DNA of 9,298 nt, from contig DIXV01000131.1 of the NCBI GenBank assembly GCA_002436115.1, positions 1 through 9,298 of the forward strand. The letters are read 5' to 3'. Position 1 is the stretch's first letter. Each line of letters opens with the position of its first letter. Position numbers and translations under genes: made by a program. The DNA comes from Streptococcus sp. UBA6071. GTDB taxonomy: Bacteria; Bacillota; Bacilli; Lactobacillales; Streptococcaceae. This document shows, in pieces, positions 1 to 7,094 of the stretch. The notes beneath the pieces were generated by a model that searched no databases, was not told the DNA's origin, and worked only from the letters and a program-made list of their open reading frames with translations.

Positions 1-1
1 T

Positions 2-3000
2 GAAGGGACTGTTGCTTCCGATGATATCGAAACTGACTGGTCACCCAACAGCGACTTTCTACGAACTGTTGCTCCAAAACGTATCAATCAATACATGAAG
101 AACTCAGGTCTATCCTATACACTTGGTTGGGTTGAACTAGCTTACAAGAAAGCAACGAAATCTTGGTTTCATGATTATGATGTTCACAATGTCTTGAAAC
201 GCTCAGGAGTTAAACAGGCTGAACAACTTGAAGGAAAAGAATGGTTCAAGACAGACTTGGAAATGGCTAAATCTGCCATCAAAGCTGTCAAAGAAGGCAG
301 AGACTATCTTAATACACCTGCCGATGAGACTGTGGTGAAAGAACAGCTCATTACTTTGCGTCCAGAGCAAGAAGCAGCTGTCGAGCAAACGCAAAAAGTC
401 TTTAAGAGAAAAGATAGAATGCTTTGGAATGCCAAAATGCGTTTCGGGAAAACGTTGACATCATTGCAGCTAGTTAAAAATGAGAACTTCCAAAAAGTAC
501 TCATCATGACTCACAGACCTGTTGTAGAAGACTCATGGTTTGACGATTTTTACAAGATGAAAATGAATGAAGCAGGCTATGACTTCGGATCAGCAGATAA
601 AGGTGCAACCATTGACAAACTGAAAAACGGACATAATCCATTTATCTATTTTGCTTCAATTCAACTTTTGAGGTATAACAACGGTCAAACTAACCTGAAA
701 GAATTTTCAGAAGTGGATTGGGATTTGATTATCATTGATGAAGCTCATGAAGGTACTCAGACCGAACTCAGCGATACTGTCATGAAAGAACTTATTAAAG
801 AACATACGAAGGTACTCGAACTATCAGGAACACCATTTAACCTTTTAGATCAATTTGAGGACGAACAAGTCTATACTTGGGACTATGTCATGGAACAGAC
901 TGCCAAGAAGAAATGGGAGCTGGAACATCCTGACCAACTAAATCCCTATGAAACATTGCCAAAAGTTTCCATGTACACTTTTGAGATGAAGCGTAAGGAG
1001 TATTTTGCAGACGAATCTAAGTCTTTCAATTTTAGAGAGTTTTTCCGTGTGGATGAGAATGGCAAGCTTGTCCATAAGCAGGACGTCCGTAACTTCTTGG
1101 ATAATATCACGAATCCCGATAGTATCACCAACTACCCATTTTCAACTAAGGCTTATCGTGAAGGACTGCGCCACACTCTTTTGCTCATGCCAGGTGTTAA
1201 AGAAGCCAATGCTTTCGAGGACTTGTTGAAAGAGCATCCGATTTTCGGTCAAGAGTACAAGATTGTCAATGTCGTCAGAGGTTCAAATAGTGATGATGGA
1301 ATTGCCAATGATGCTGATATCGATAAAGTTCGCTCTGCTATTACCAAAGACCCATCACAGACAAAAACTATCACCTTGACGGTCCGTAAATTGACAACGG
1401 GGGTAAACATTCCTGAGTGGACGGCTGTTATGTTCCTATCAAATACCAACAGTGCTATGAACTATCTGCAAGCAGCCTTTAGAGCGCAGACACCATTCTC
1501 TCATGAGAAGTTGGGTATGAAGAAAAACTGTTATATCTTTGACTTTGCTCCTGATAGAGCATTAACTGTCATGGCAGAAAGTGCCCAAATCAACTCTGGT
1601 GTTGGTAAGAAGAATACCCAGCAGCAAAAACAAGCGATGGCTCAATTGTTGAATTTTATGCCAATCCTTGGCAGTTCTGACAATGGCATGAAGACTTTTG
1701 ATGTGGATAGGATGCTGACACAGCTCAAGAAAGTCTATGCTGAAAAAGCAGTACGTTCAGGTTTTGAAGATGATAGTCTTTACAACGATAACTTACTGAC
1801 ACTAACAGCTGACGATGCTAGTATGTTTACCAAACTCAATGCCATTGTAGGCAAGACAAAAAATCAGAAAACACCTAAAAAAGTTATGGTCAATGAAAAT
1901 GGTTTGACTAACGAGGAGCATGAACAGGCTGAAAAAGCAAAGAAAAAACCAAAAGCGAAACGCACAGCGGAAGACTTGGAAGTCATAGAAAAGCAAAAAG
2001 AAGCGAAAAAGCAACGCAAAAGCATGATTTCCATCTTGCGTGGTGTCTCTATCCGTATTCCTATGATGATTTATGGTATGGTAGTTGATTTGTCTAAGGA
2101 CATCACCATCCGAGATTTCATCAACCAAGTAGATGATGAATCCTGGAAAGAGTTCATGCCAAAAGGTTTCACCAAAGGTATGTTTAGCGATATAACCAAA
2201 TACTACGATGCAGAAGTCTTTATCGAAGCGGGTCGCATTATCCGCCAACGTGCTAAATCTTTTGATGAGATGGACTTTGTTGAGCGAGCAGAAAAAATTG
2301 CTGAGCTTTTCGGCATTTTCAAGAATCCTGATAAGGAAACAGTTTTGACACCATGGCGCGTGGTCAATCTCCAAATCACTAAGTCTATTGGTGGCTTGAA
2401 CTTTTATGATGATAACTTTGAATCAGTGACAGATGGCGCAACCTCGAATCTACATTGGGTAGAGAACGAGACCACCTCATCTGTCTATCATCAGGATGTT
2501 AAAATTTTAGATATCAACTCAAAAACTGGTTTGTACCCACTTCATAGTGCCATCAGTTTGTATTATCAAAGGGTTATGGAAAATGATGACAATCACTTTG
2601 AAGCAGATAAAGTCTATCAAGAGATTTTAGCAAACAATATCTACGCTATTGCTAAGACACCAATGGCAAAAACAATTACCGAGAGAACTTTGATAGGTTA
2701 TCGAGACTATAAGACAAATGTAACTTATATTGAAAACTTTTCAAATACCCTGAAATCAGATATCAAAAAAGGCAAAGAAGCCGTAGAGGAGGCATTTAAA
2801 AACGTGAAATTTGATATTGCAATTGGAAATCCTCCTTACCAGGAAGAAACAATCGGAGAGAATTCAACATTTGCCCCACCAATCTATCATCAATTTATGG
2901 ATTTATCTTATGAACTAGCTGATAGGGCAGTCCTGATTACGCCAGCACGTTTTCTTTTTAATGCAGGAGGTACACCAAAAGCTTGGAATACTAAAATGTT

Positions 3001-3832
3001 AGCTGATGAACATTTGAAAGTTATTTATTTTGAACAGAATTCTACCAATGTTTTTCCAAATACGGATATAAAAGGTGGGGTAGCAGTAACCTATCGTGAT
3101 GTTAAAGAAAATTTCGGTGCTATTGAAACCTTTACAGCTTTTGAAAGTTTGAATAACATTCTCCATAAAGTTATGCCTGTAACCAAGGTAACTTTAGATA
3201 GTATTATCAGTGGCCGTGGAGTATACAAATTATCCGAAAAAGCTCTTAGTGATTATCCAGAAATAGAAGATATTCAGTCCAAGGGGCATAAGTTTGATGT
3301 TGGCTCTGGTGCTTTCAAAATCTTATCCCAATTGCTTTATTTTGAAGAAAAGCAAACTGAGAATGATGTTCAAATTCTCGGTTTGGAGAACATGAACCGT
3401 ACCTACAAATGGATTAATAAGGCCTACCTCAATCCACCAGAAAGTTTTTACAAGTATAAGATATTTATTCCAAAATCAAATGGAAGTGGTGCTTTAGGGG
3501 AAGTATTCTCCACACCCCTAATCGGGGAACCCCTAATCGGGGCAACGGAAACCTTTCTATCTGTTGGTGGTTTTGAAACCAAAGAAGAAGCAGAAGCTTG
3601 TTTGAAGTACATCAAAACTAAATTTGTTCGTGCTCTTCTTGGAATTCTTAAGATTACACAAGATAATACTAAGGATAAATGGGTAAAAGTTCCCCTCCAA
3701 GACTTTACGTCTAATTCGGACATTGATTGGTTACAATCAATAGCTGAGATAGACGAGCAACTCTACCAAAAGTACGGATTCTCTGAGGAAGAAATTGAGT
3801 TCATTGAAAGCAAAGTGAAGGGGATGGAATAG
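2..3832 (+). CDS. Single-chain restriction-modification enzyme: (GIY-YIG) nuclease tail, SF2 helicase, N6-adenine methyltransferase, target recognition; 5' end outside window
   Basis: The frame is open from base 2, so the ATG at 95 is internal and the visible part is 1276 residues. Around 164-280 a DYDVH...L...GKEWF pattern resembles the end of a T5orf172/GIY-YIG nuclease domain; its catalytic half would lie left of the window. SF2 helicase motifs follow: Walker A AKMRFGKT (431-454), DEAH (737-748), SGTP (824-835), motif V LTTGVNIPEW (1391-1420) and motif VI QAAFRAQ (1469-1489). A Lys/Glu-rich linker lies at about 1850-2030. The methyltransferase half has a divergent SAM motif I, ILDINSKTGLYPL (2504-2542), and catalytic NPPY (2828-2839), as in Eco57I-like adenine methylases. 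The C-terminal ~250 residues should recognise DNA. Domain order matches type ISP enzymes such as LlaGI/LlaBIII, which have a different nuclease. Expected role: cytoplasmic methylation of host sites and ATP-driven cleavage of unmodified phage DNA. RM assignment is firm; nuclease type is tentative. Confidence 0.85.
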   Translation, partial: EGTVASDDIETDWSPNSDFLRTVAPKRINQYMKNSGLSYTLGWVELAYKKATKSWFHDYDVHNVLKRSGVKQAEQLEGKEWFKTDLEMAKSAIKAVKEGRDYLNTPADETVVKEQLITLRPEQEAAVEQTQKVFKRKDRMLWNAKMRFGKTLTSLQLVKNENFQKVLIMTHRPVVEDSWFDDFYKMKMNEAGYDFGSADKGATIDKLKNGHNPFIYFASIQLLRYNNGQTNLKEFSEVDWDLIIIDEAHEGTQTELSDTVMKELIKEHTKVLELSGTPFNLLDQFEDEQVYTWDYVMEQTAKKKWELEHPDQLNPYETLPKVSMYTFEMKRKEYFADESKSFNFREFFRVDENGKLVHKQDVRNFLDNITNPDSITNYPFSTKAYREGLRHTLLLMPGVKEANAFEDLLKEHPIFGQEYKIVNVVRGSNSDDGIANDADIDKVRSAITKDPSQTKTITLTVRKLTTGVNIPEWTAVMFLSNTNSAMNYLQAAFRAQTPFSHEKLGMKKNCYIFDFAPDRALTVMAESAQINSGVGKKNTQQQKQAMAQLLNFMPILGSSDNGMKTFDVDRMLTQLKKVYAEKAVRSGFEDDSLYNDNLLTLTADDASMFTKLNAIVGKTKNQKTPKKVMVNENGLTNEEHEQAEKAKKKPKAKRTAEDLEVIEKQKEAKKQRKSMISILRGVSIRIPMMIYGMVVDLSKDITIRDFINQVDDESWKEFMPKGFTKGMFSDITKYYDAEVFIEAGRIIRQRAKSFDEMDFVERAEKIAELFGIFKNPDKETVLTPWRVVNLQITKSIGGLNFYDDNFESVTDGATSNLHWVENETTSSVYHQDVKILDINSKTGLYPLHSAISLYYQRVMENDDNHFEADKVYQEILANNIYAIAKTPMAKTITERTLIGYRDYKTNVTYIENFSNTLKSDIKKGKEAVEEAFKNVKFDIAIGNPPYQEETIGENSTFAPPIYHQFMDLSYELADRAVLITPARFLFNAGGTPKAWNTKMLADEHLKVIYFEQNSTNVFPNTDIKGGVAVTYRDVKENFGAIETFTAFESLNNILHKVMPVTKVTLDSIISGRGVYKLSEKALSDYPEIEDIQSKGHKFDVGSGAFKILSQLLYFEEKQTENDVQILGLENMNRTYKWINKAYLNPPESFYKYKIFIPKSNGSGALGEVFSTPLIGEPLIGATETFLSVGGFETKEEAEACLKYIKTKFVRALLGILKITQDNTKDKWVKVPLQDFTSNSDIDWLQSIAEIDEQLYQKYGFSEEEIEFIESKVKGME
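3514..3542 (+). repeat. Two-copy 15-base in-frame tandem repeat
   Basis: The 14-mer ACCCCTAATCGGGG occurs at 3514-3527 and exactly again at 3529-3542, a period of 15 bases that keeps frame and encodes PLIGEPLIG. Each copy also has CCCC and GGGG arms that could pair. It lies in the target-recognition half of the large restriction-modification gene. The peptide may be a normal conserved feature of the family rather than a recent duplication. Confidence 0.7.
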
Positions 3833-3836
3833 AATT

Positions 3837-4325
3837 ATGGAACCTTATATTACAGAATCAGTTGTTAATGCGGGAGTTGAACTAGGTATCTTAGCTGTTA
3901 AAGGGACAACAGCTAAGATAAATAGTAAAATTCAATCAATGAAAACGGAGCGTGAAGCAGATAAACTAAGAAGCTCTTACGATGACATTGTCAATGAGTT
4001 ACTTTTTGAACGGGCTGACGCTCTTCGGATTGCTCAAATCTATAAAGAGGAGTATGAAAAAGTTACTATTAAAGATGAAGATATAGAATATCTCCATAAT
4101 ACTCTCATCCGAATTATTTCTATATTTGGTTCTTTTGGGAATGTCACAGAAGAACAATCTGTGTCATTTCAGCAGATGGCAGATTTGCTTAATAAGGATG
4201 CCTTAAAAACAATGCAACTGCTGGGTTTTAATTACAGAGAAGCAATAGGGGAGCCTCTGACTGAAGTTTGCGCAAATACTATAAAATCTAAATTGGGAAG
4301 TTTTTCTAAGACTAAGAAAAGATAG
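3837..4325 (+). CDS. Unrecognised 162-aa helical protein coupled to the RM gene
   Basis: I do not recognise this family. The protein is 162 residues, mostly charged and probably all-helical, without a signal peptide. Residues ~10-25 (AGVELGILAVKG) are mildly hydrophobic but too short and glycine-rich for a confident membrane segment. A Lys/Glu/Arg-rich stretch follows (residues ~28-75), and the C-terminus is basic (SKTKKR). The ATG lies four bases after the RM stop, with a GAAGGGGA ribosome binding site at 3817-3824 inside the end of the RM gene, so translation is probably coupled. Position suggests an accessory to the restriction enzyme or an independent small defence protein; neither can be shown from sequence. 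Codon use and G+C (23/60 in row 3961-4020) fall between the RM gene and the AT-rich Abi genes. Confidence 0.75.
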   Translation: MEPYITESVVNAGVELGILAVKGTTAKINSKIQSMKTEREADKLRSSYDDIVNELLFERADALRIAQIYKEEYEKVTIKDEDIEYLHNTLIRIISIFGSFGNVTEEQSVSFQQMADLLNKDALKTMQLLGFNYREAIGEPLTEVCANTIKSKLGSFSKTKKR

Positions 4326-4366
4326 GGATATGTCTTAGGAGCGTTTTGGTTTAACAGATAATATTT

Positions 4367-4373
4367 AGGAGGG
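4367..4373 (+). promoter_or_regulatory. Ribosome binding site for abiGi
   Basis: AGGAGGG lies three bases before the ATG at 4377. It is a near-perfect Shine-Dalgarno sequence and fixes the start of the AbiGi-like gene, even though the family-typical N-terminal region only begins some 25 residues into the protein. Confidence 0.75.
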
Positions 4374-4376
4374 TCA

Positions 4377-5267
4377 ATGACAGCAATTAGAAATTATCAA
4401 GCCAAGGAAGAGTTAGATGATTTTGAAGTTACTCAATCAAAGATTACGGCGAATGCACTGTTTAATTTTATGAGGGAATACACTTTTTTAGAAAAAGTTA
4501 TATACAATATGGCTATTTCACCTAGATACTATCCTGAGGATGTTAGATATTTAAGACTAAAAAAAGGTTCTGAAGATTTGACTGAATGGTATATTCCCAT
4601 GACATGTTTTTGTGATATTCCGTTGCATCAGATAAGTTATCACGCTGAAGGAAATTCAATGTCCCCGAATGCGAATGATAAGGGGTACGGTAAATTTTCA
4701 ATAGCTTTTCATAAAGAATTTGGAATTAGAAAAGGGATACAGCCAATTCATTATCTAAATGAGGGTTCTGCTCATGTAGAAGAACTGACAAACACTATGA
4801 ATTTATTATTAAATCAAGGAAATAACGCTACAGGGGTTAATGAAGTCTTAACAAACTTTATTTTTGAGTATATTCGGATGATTAAACCTTATGTAGGTAA
4901 GATGAAACGTAGAGATAAAGATAATAATGTCATAGAAATAACAAAGAATTTTCAAGATGAGCATGAGTGGAGATACATTCCTAAATTAAATCTGAGGGAA
5001 CTTCCACTAATGTTGGTTGAGGAAGAGGGTATTCGTGCCGAAGAAATCAATAAAATTTATACGGATAGCATACCACAAACACGTGATGGTGTATTAAAAT
5101 TTGATGTAGAAGATGTGAGGTATATATTTGTTGATAGTGTTCAGCATAGAAATCGTTTAATTCAATTTATCAGAGGAAAACGAAAAGGAAAACGACTATC
5201 ATCTCAAGAAAAAGATATTCTAATCTCAAAAATAATGGTATATGATGAGTTAAAGGAGGATACGTGA
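4377..5267 (+). CDS. abiGi: AbiGi-like abortive-infection protein (putative antitoxin of AbiG pair)
   Basis: This 296-residue protein resembles the AbiGi family (Pfam AbiGi, putative antitoxin of the lactococcal AbiG system). Visible family signatures are an N-terminal segment with TANALFNFMRE (residues ~24-34), the IPMTCFCDIPLHQISYH block (~73-89), the YGKFSIAFHKEFGIRKGIQPIHYL block (~103-127) and a late DEHEWRYIP motif (~193-201). The C-terminus is basic (RGKRKGKR). It is somewhat longer than my recollection of lactococcal AbiGi (~250 residues), mainly at the N-terminus. It is followed without a gap by an ORF of the right size for AbiGii, the usual two-gene arrangement. The TGA stop (5265-5267) shares its last base with the next ATG. 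In the AbiG model the second protein is the toxic partner, which halts infected cells, and AbiGi restrains it; that is family knowledge, not visible here. Confidence 0.8.
   Translation: MTAIRNYQAKEELDDFEVTQSKITANALFNFMREYTFLEKVIYNMAISPRYYPEDVRYLRLKKGSEDLTEWYIPMTCFCDIPLHQISYHAEGNSMSPNANDKGYGKFSIAFHKEFGIRKGIQPIHYLNEGSAHVEELTNTMNLLLNQGNNATGVNEVLTNFIFEYIRMIKPYVGKMKRRDKDNNVIEITKNFQDEHEWRYIPKLNLRELPLMLVEEEGIRAEEINKIYTDSIPQTRDGVLKFDVEDVRYIFVDSVQHRNRLIQFIRGKRKGKRLSSQEKDILISKIMVYDELKEDT
5252..5260 (+). promoter_or_regulatory. Ribosome binding site deciding the abiGii start
   Basis: AAAGGAGGA sits inside the end of abiGi. It is six bases from the ATG at 5267 but only three from an in-frame GTG at 5264. 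The normal spacing and the TGATG overlap favour 5267 as the start. Confidence 0.7.
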
Positions 5268-6469
5268 TGGCTGTCTCAAAGTTTAATTCAGTATTTTCTA
5301 AAAAGACTAACAAAGAAATGAAGGCTCCTACTGCTCTAAGGAAAAAGCTCAATCTGGAGGCTCCTAGAGGATATTCATATGAGCTGATGGAAGGAACGGA
5401 GGATATGTATGTCTTACGTTCTAAAAAGAATCGTAAAGAGAATAGCTTTCAAGTGAGGATAAAATTTCCATTAGAATTTGAAGGTATGACACTACATAGT
5501 ATTGATGAATTAGTCGAGGCTATGTATAGAACTCAAAAAACTTTTAAACTAGATGAGTCGCTTCAAGAGGATCCCCCAACTATCATTCAATTAGGGAGTT
5601 CAGGTGTTATAAAACAAATGATAGGTTCCGTAGAAACATTTCCTGCTCTAGATCCAATAGAAGTTGAAGTAGGAGAGGAAAAATTTTTAGTACCTGTTGA
5701 GAGAGTACCTCATCCAAGCTTAACAGAAATTAAAATTATTTCACGTAGAGGCCAGTTGATTGATTTAGAAATAATATTAAATGAAGAATCCAATCATATA
5801 AAATTAATAGCTAAATTAAATTACGATACTTTAATGACCTTAGATGATTATTTCAAAAATTTAGATATTATCAGATCTTTCTTTACACCTGTTATAAAAA
5901 TATTTAATAAAACTTTAGTACCTGATGATAATCAAATCGGAGCGTTTAAGCATAATCATGATTTTTTTGAAGCACTTAGAGAGATACAAAAAATTTTTTC
6001 TGTTACTTTTGATTTTCCTCATAAAATAAATAATGATGATGTCTATTTTACAAAGGTTTTGTTTGAGTCATTTATTAATAATAGATTAGTAGCAATTCAA
6101 AATCAAAATCAAATTGTTTTTTCCTTTGATAAAGAGAAATTCTATTCTTCAAGTCATTCTGAATTAGAAGATGGTGTTGAAATAGGAGTAGTTCGTCCTA
6201 GAGAGATAATCTCTTTGGAATTATTTGGAGCTGAATTACAGTTTTTAGAATATACTATCTATCCAAGGATGACCTTCAGAAGAATGATAGATGAAAATCG
6301 AGAAGAAATTAAAGTGATTTTTGACTTGCCAGAAGAGAGCAATCACTATATGTTATTTTCACTAGATTCTATAGACGAATTTGATATGATGACAACAGGT
6401 CAAGACTTATTTGAACGAATGGATAATGCCGTATCTATACAAGAGATTGATTTTTCTGTATTATGCTAA
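5267..6469 (+). CDS. abiGii: AbiGii-like abortive-infection protein (putative toxin of AbiG pair)
   Basis: The product is 400 residues, close to the ~397 I recall for lactococcal AbiGii, and directly follows an AbiGi-like gene. The identification rests mainly on this pairing and size, plus general resemblance: a short basic N-terminus with SKFNSVFSKK, a DELVEAMYRTQKTFKL segment (~residues 86-101) and a beta-rich middle. I see no clear G-S plus paired-Asp nucleotidyltransferase signature of the kind known in AbiEii-type toxins, so its biochemical activity is open. No signal peptide or membrane segment is evident, so it is probably cytoplasmic. It is very AT-rich (13/60 G+C in row 5821-5880), much more so than the RM gene upstream, which suggests separate acquisition. 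The one-base stop/start overlap with abiGi implies translational coupling, as expected for a toxin-antitoxin-like pair. Confidence 0.7.
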   Translation: MAVSKFNSVFSKKTNKEMKAPTALRKKLNLEAPRGYSYELMEGTEDMYVLRSKKNRKENSFQVRIKFPLEFEGMTLHSIDELVEAMYRTQKTFKLDESLQEDPPTIIQLGSSGVIKQMIGSVETFPALDPIEVEVGEEKFLVPVERVPHPSLTEIKIISRRGQLIDLEIILNEESNHIKLIAKLNYDTLMTLDDYFKNLDIIRSFFTPVIKIFNKTLVPDDNQIGAFKHNHDFFEALREIQKIFSVTFDFPHKINNDDVYFTKVLFESFINNRLVAIQNQNQIVFSFDKEKFYSSSHSELEDGVEIGVVRPREIISLELFGAELQFLEYTIYPRMTFRRMIDENREEIKVIFDLPEESNHYMLFSLDSIDEFDMMTTGQDLFERMDNAVSIQEIDFSVLC

Positions 6470-6482
6470 GAGCACTTCTTAG
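6466..6482 (+). other. Small hairpin at the abiGii stop codon
   Basis: CTAAGA (6466-6471) and TCTTAG (6477-6482) form a perfect 6-bp stem around a 5-base loop and include the abiGii TAA. Two G-T wobble pairs could extend it. No T-run follows, so it is not a typical Rho-independent terminator; it could be an mRNA-stability or attenuation element, or chance. Confidence 0.35.
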
Positions 6483-6521
6483 TGAGAAATTGACATTTGA
6501 AAATAGAAAGGAAATCTAAAC

Positions 6522-7094
6522 TTGAAGTATAACAAGCCTTTATCTCACTACCAATATTCACCAGAAAATCAATATTTGGATAGAAAAAGCGCTAGGAAGA
6601 AGCCTTCGGAATTGCTTAAGCATTTGATTGCATTTGCCAATGCTGACGGTGGTCAGTTGGTCATTGGTATTGAAGATGAGAAGCTAGGGAATATTATTAC
6701 TGGTTTCAAAGATAGCAAAGCTTATCCGATTGATGACTTTAAAAAGATTAATCATGAAATGCGTGATGCCCCTCTGGATTTGTCTTTTGAAGAGATCCCT
6801 GTAGTTAATCATAAAGGAGAATCCGATCTGATTTTGATAATCTCAATTGAACTTTCCTCGAATCGTGTAATTGCTGCACCAAATGATGAGGTATATTTGT
6901 GTCAAGGAGATAAATCGGTTAAGTTGAGTTATGAACAGCGAACGCAGCTCAGTTATGACAAGGGGCAACGCTTCTTTGAAGATGAGCTGGTTTCTGATGC
7001 CACTTTAGAGGATATTGATGATAGCCTCGTACAAGATAAAAAAACGTTTCGATGTATCAGAACATTCAATAGAGGAAATTACAGGTATGGATAA
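6522..7094 (+). CDS. Truncated AlbA_2 (Schlafen-type) domain protein
   Basis: The first ~55 residues carry the AlbA_2 / Schlafen-AlbA signature: ENQYLDRKSARKKPSEL (residues ~15-31), then HLIAFANADGG and LVIGIEDE. A second conserved block, GDKSVKLSYEQRTQL (~129-143), leads into DKGQRFFEDE. Full-length relatives usually continue for another 200 or more residues; this one ends at 190, with an unrelated-looking tail (residues ~175-190) after an A7 run at 7038-7044. The start is TTG at 6522, chosen because GAAAGGAAA (6505-6513) precedes it by eight bases and the conserved domain starts soon after. Related proteins bind nucleic acid or nucleotides and are often found near type I restriction genes. 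G+C (28/60 in row 6601-6660) is well above that of both neighbours. Probably a frameshifted remnant, though an intact short protein cannot be excluded. Confidence 0.75.
   Translation: MKYNKPLSHYQYSPENQYLDRKSARKKPSELLKHLIAFANADGGQLVIGIEDEKLGNIITGFKDSKAYPIDDFKKINHEMRDAPLDLSFEEIPVVNHKGESDLILIISIELSSNRVIAAPNDEVYLCQGDKSVKLSYEQRTQLSYDKGQRFFEDELVSDATLEDIDDSLVQDKKTFRCIRTFNRGNYRYG
7038..7044 (+). other. A7 run where the AlbA_2 reading frame appears broken
   Basis: Seven A residues follow GAT. With six As, the AlbA_2 frame would read on as DKKRFDVSEHSIEEITG and straight into the DUF6119 protein with no stop, giving one 716-residue product. As written, the frame runs into a TAA at 7092-7094. The site could be a mutation, a sequencing error in a homopolymer, or a slippage site. 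Confidence 0.5.

Noticed and set aside
1802..2374. 190-aa open frame on the minus strand
   Set aside because: Lies wholly antisense inside the linker and start of the methyltransferase half of the RM gene; its Phe/Leu-rich composition reflects the Lys/Glu-rich coding on the other strand, and no family is recognisable.
4357..4362. GATAAT as a possible -10 box before abiGi
   Set aside because: The hexamer 17 bases upstream is CTTAGG, a poor -35, and the resulting transcript would begin inside the ribosome binding site.
6098..6116. Short AT-rich tandem repeat (CAAAAT units) inside abiGii
   Set aside because: Three very short units in an AT-rich gene, encoding alternating Gln and Asn; expected by chance.
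6490..6495. TTGACA, a perfect -35 hexamer before the AlbA_2 gene
   Set aside because: No acceptable -10 box lies 16-18 bases downstream (AATCTA at 17), and a start there would leave no room for the ribosome binding site.
7015..7086. Extended ATG start of the DUF6119 gene at 7015
   Set aside because: The extra 24 residues look like displaced AlbA_2 continuation rather than DUF6119 sequence, and a usable ribosome binding site precedes ATG 7087 instead.
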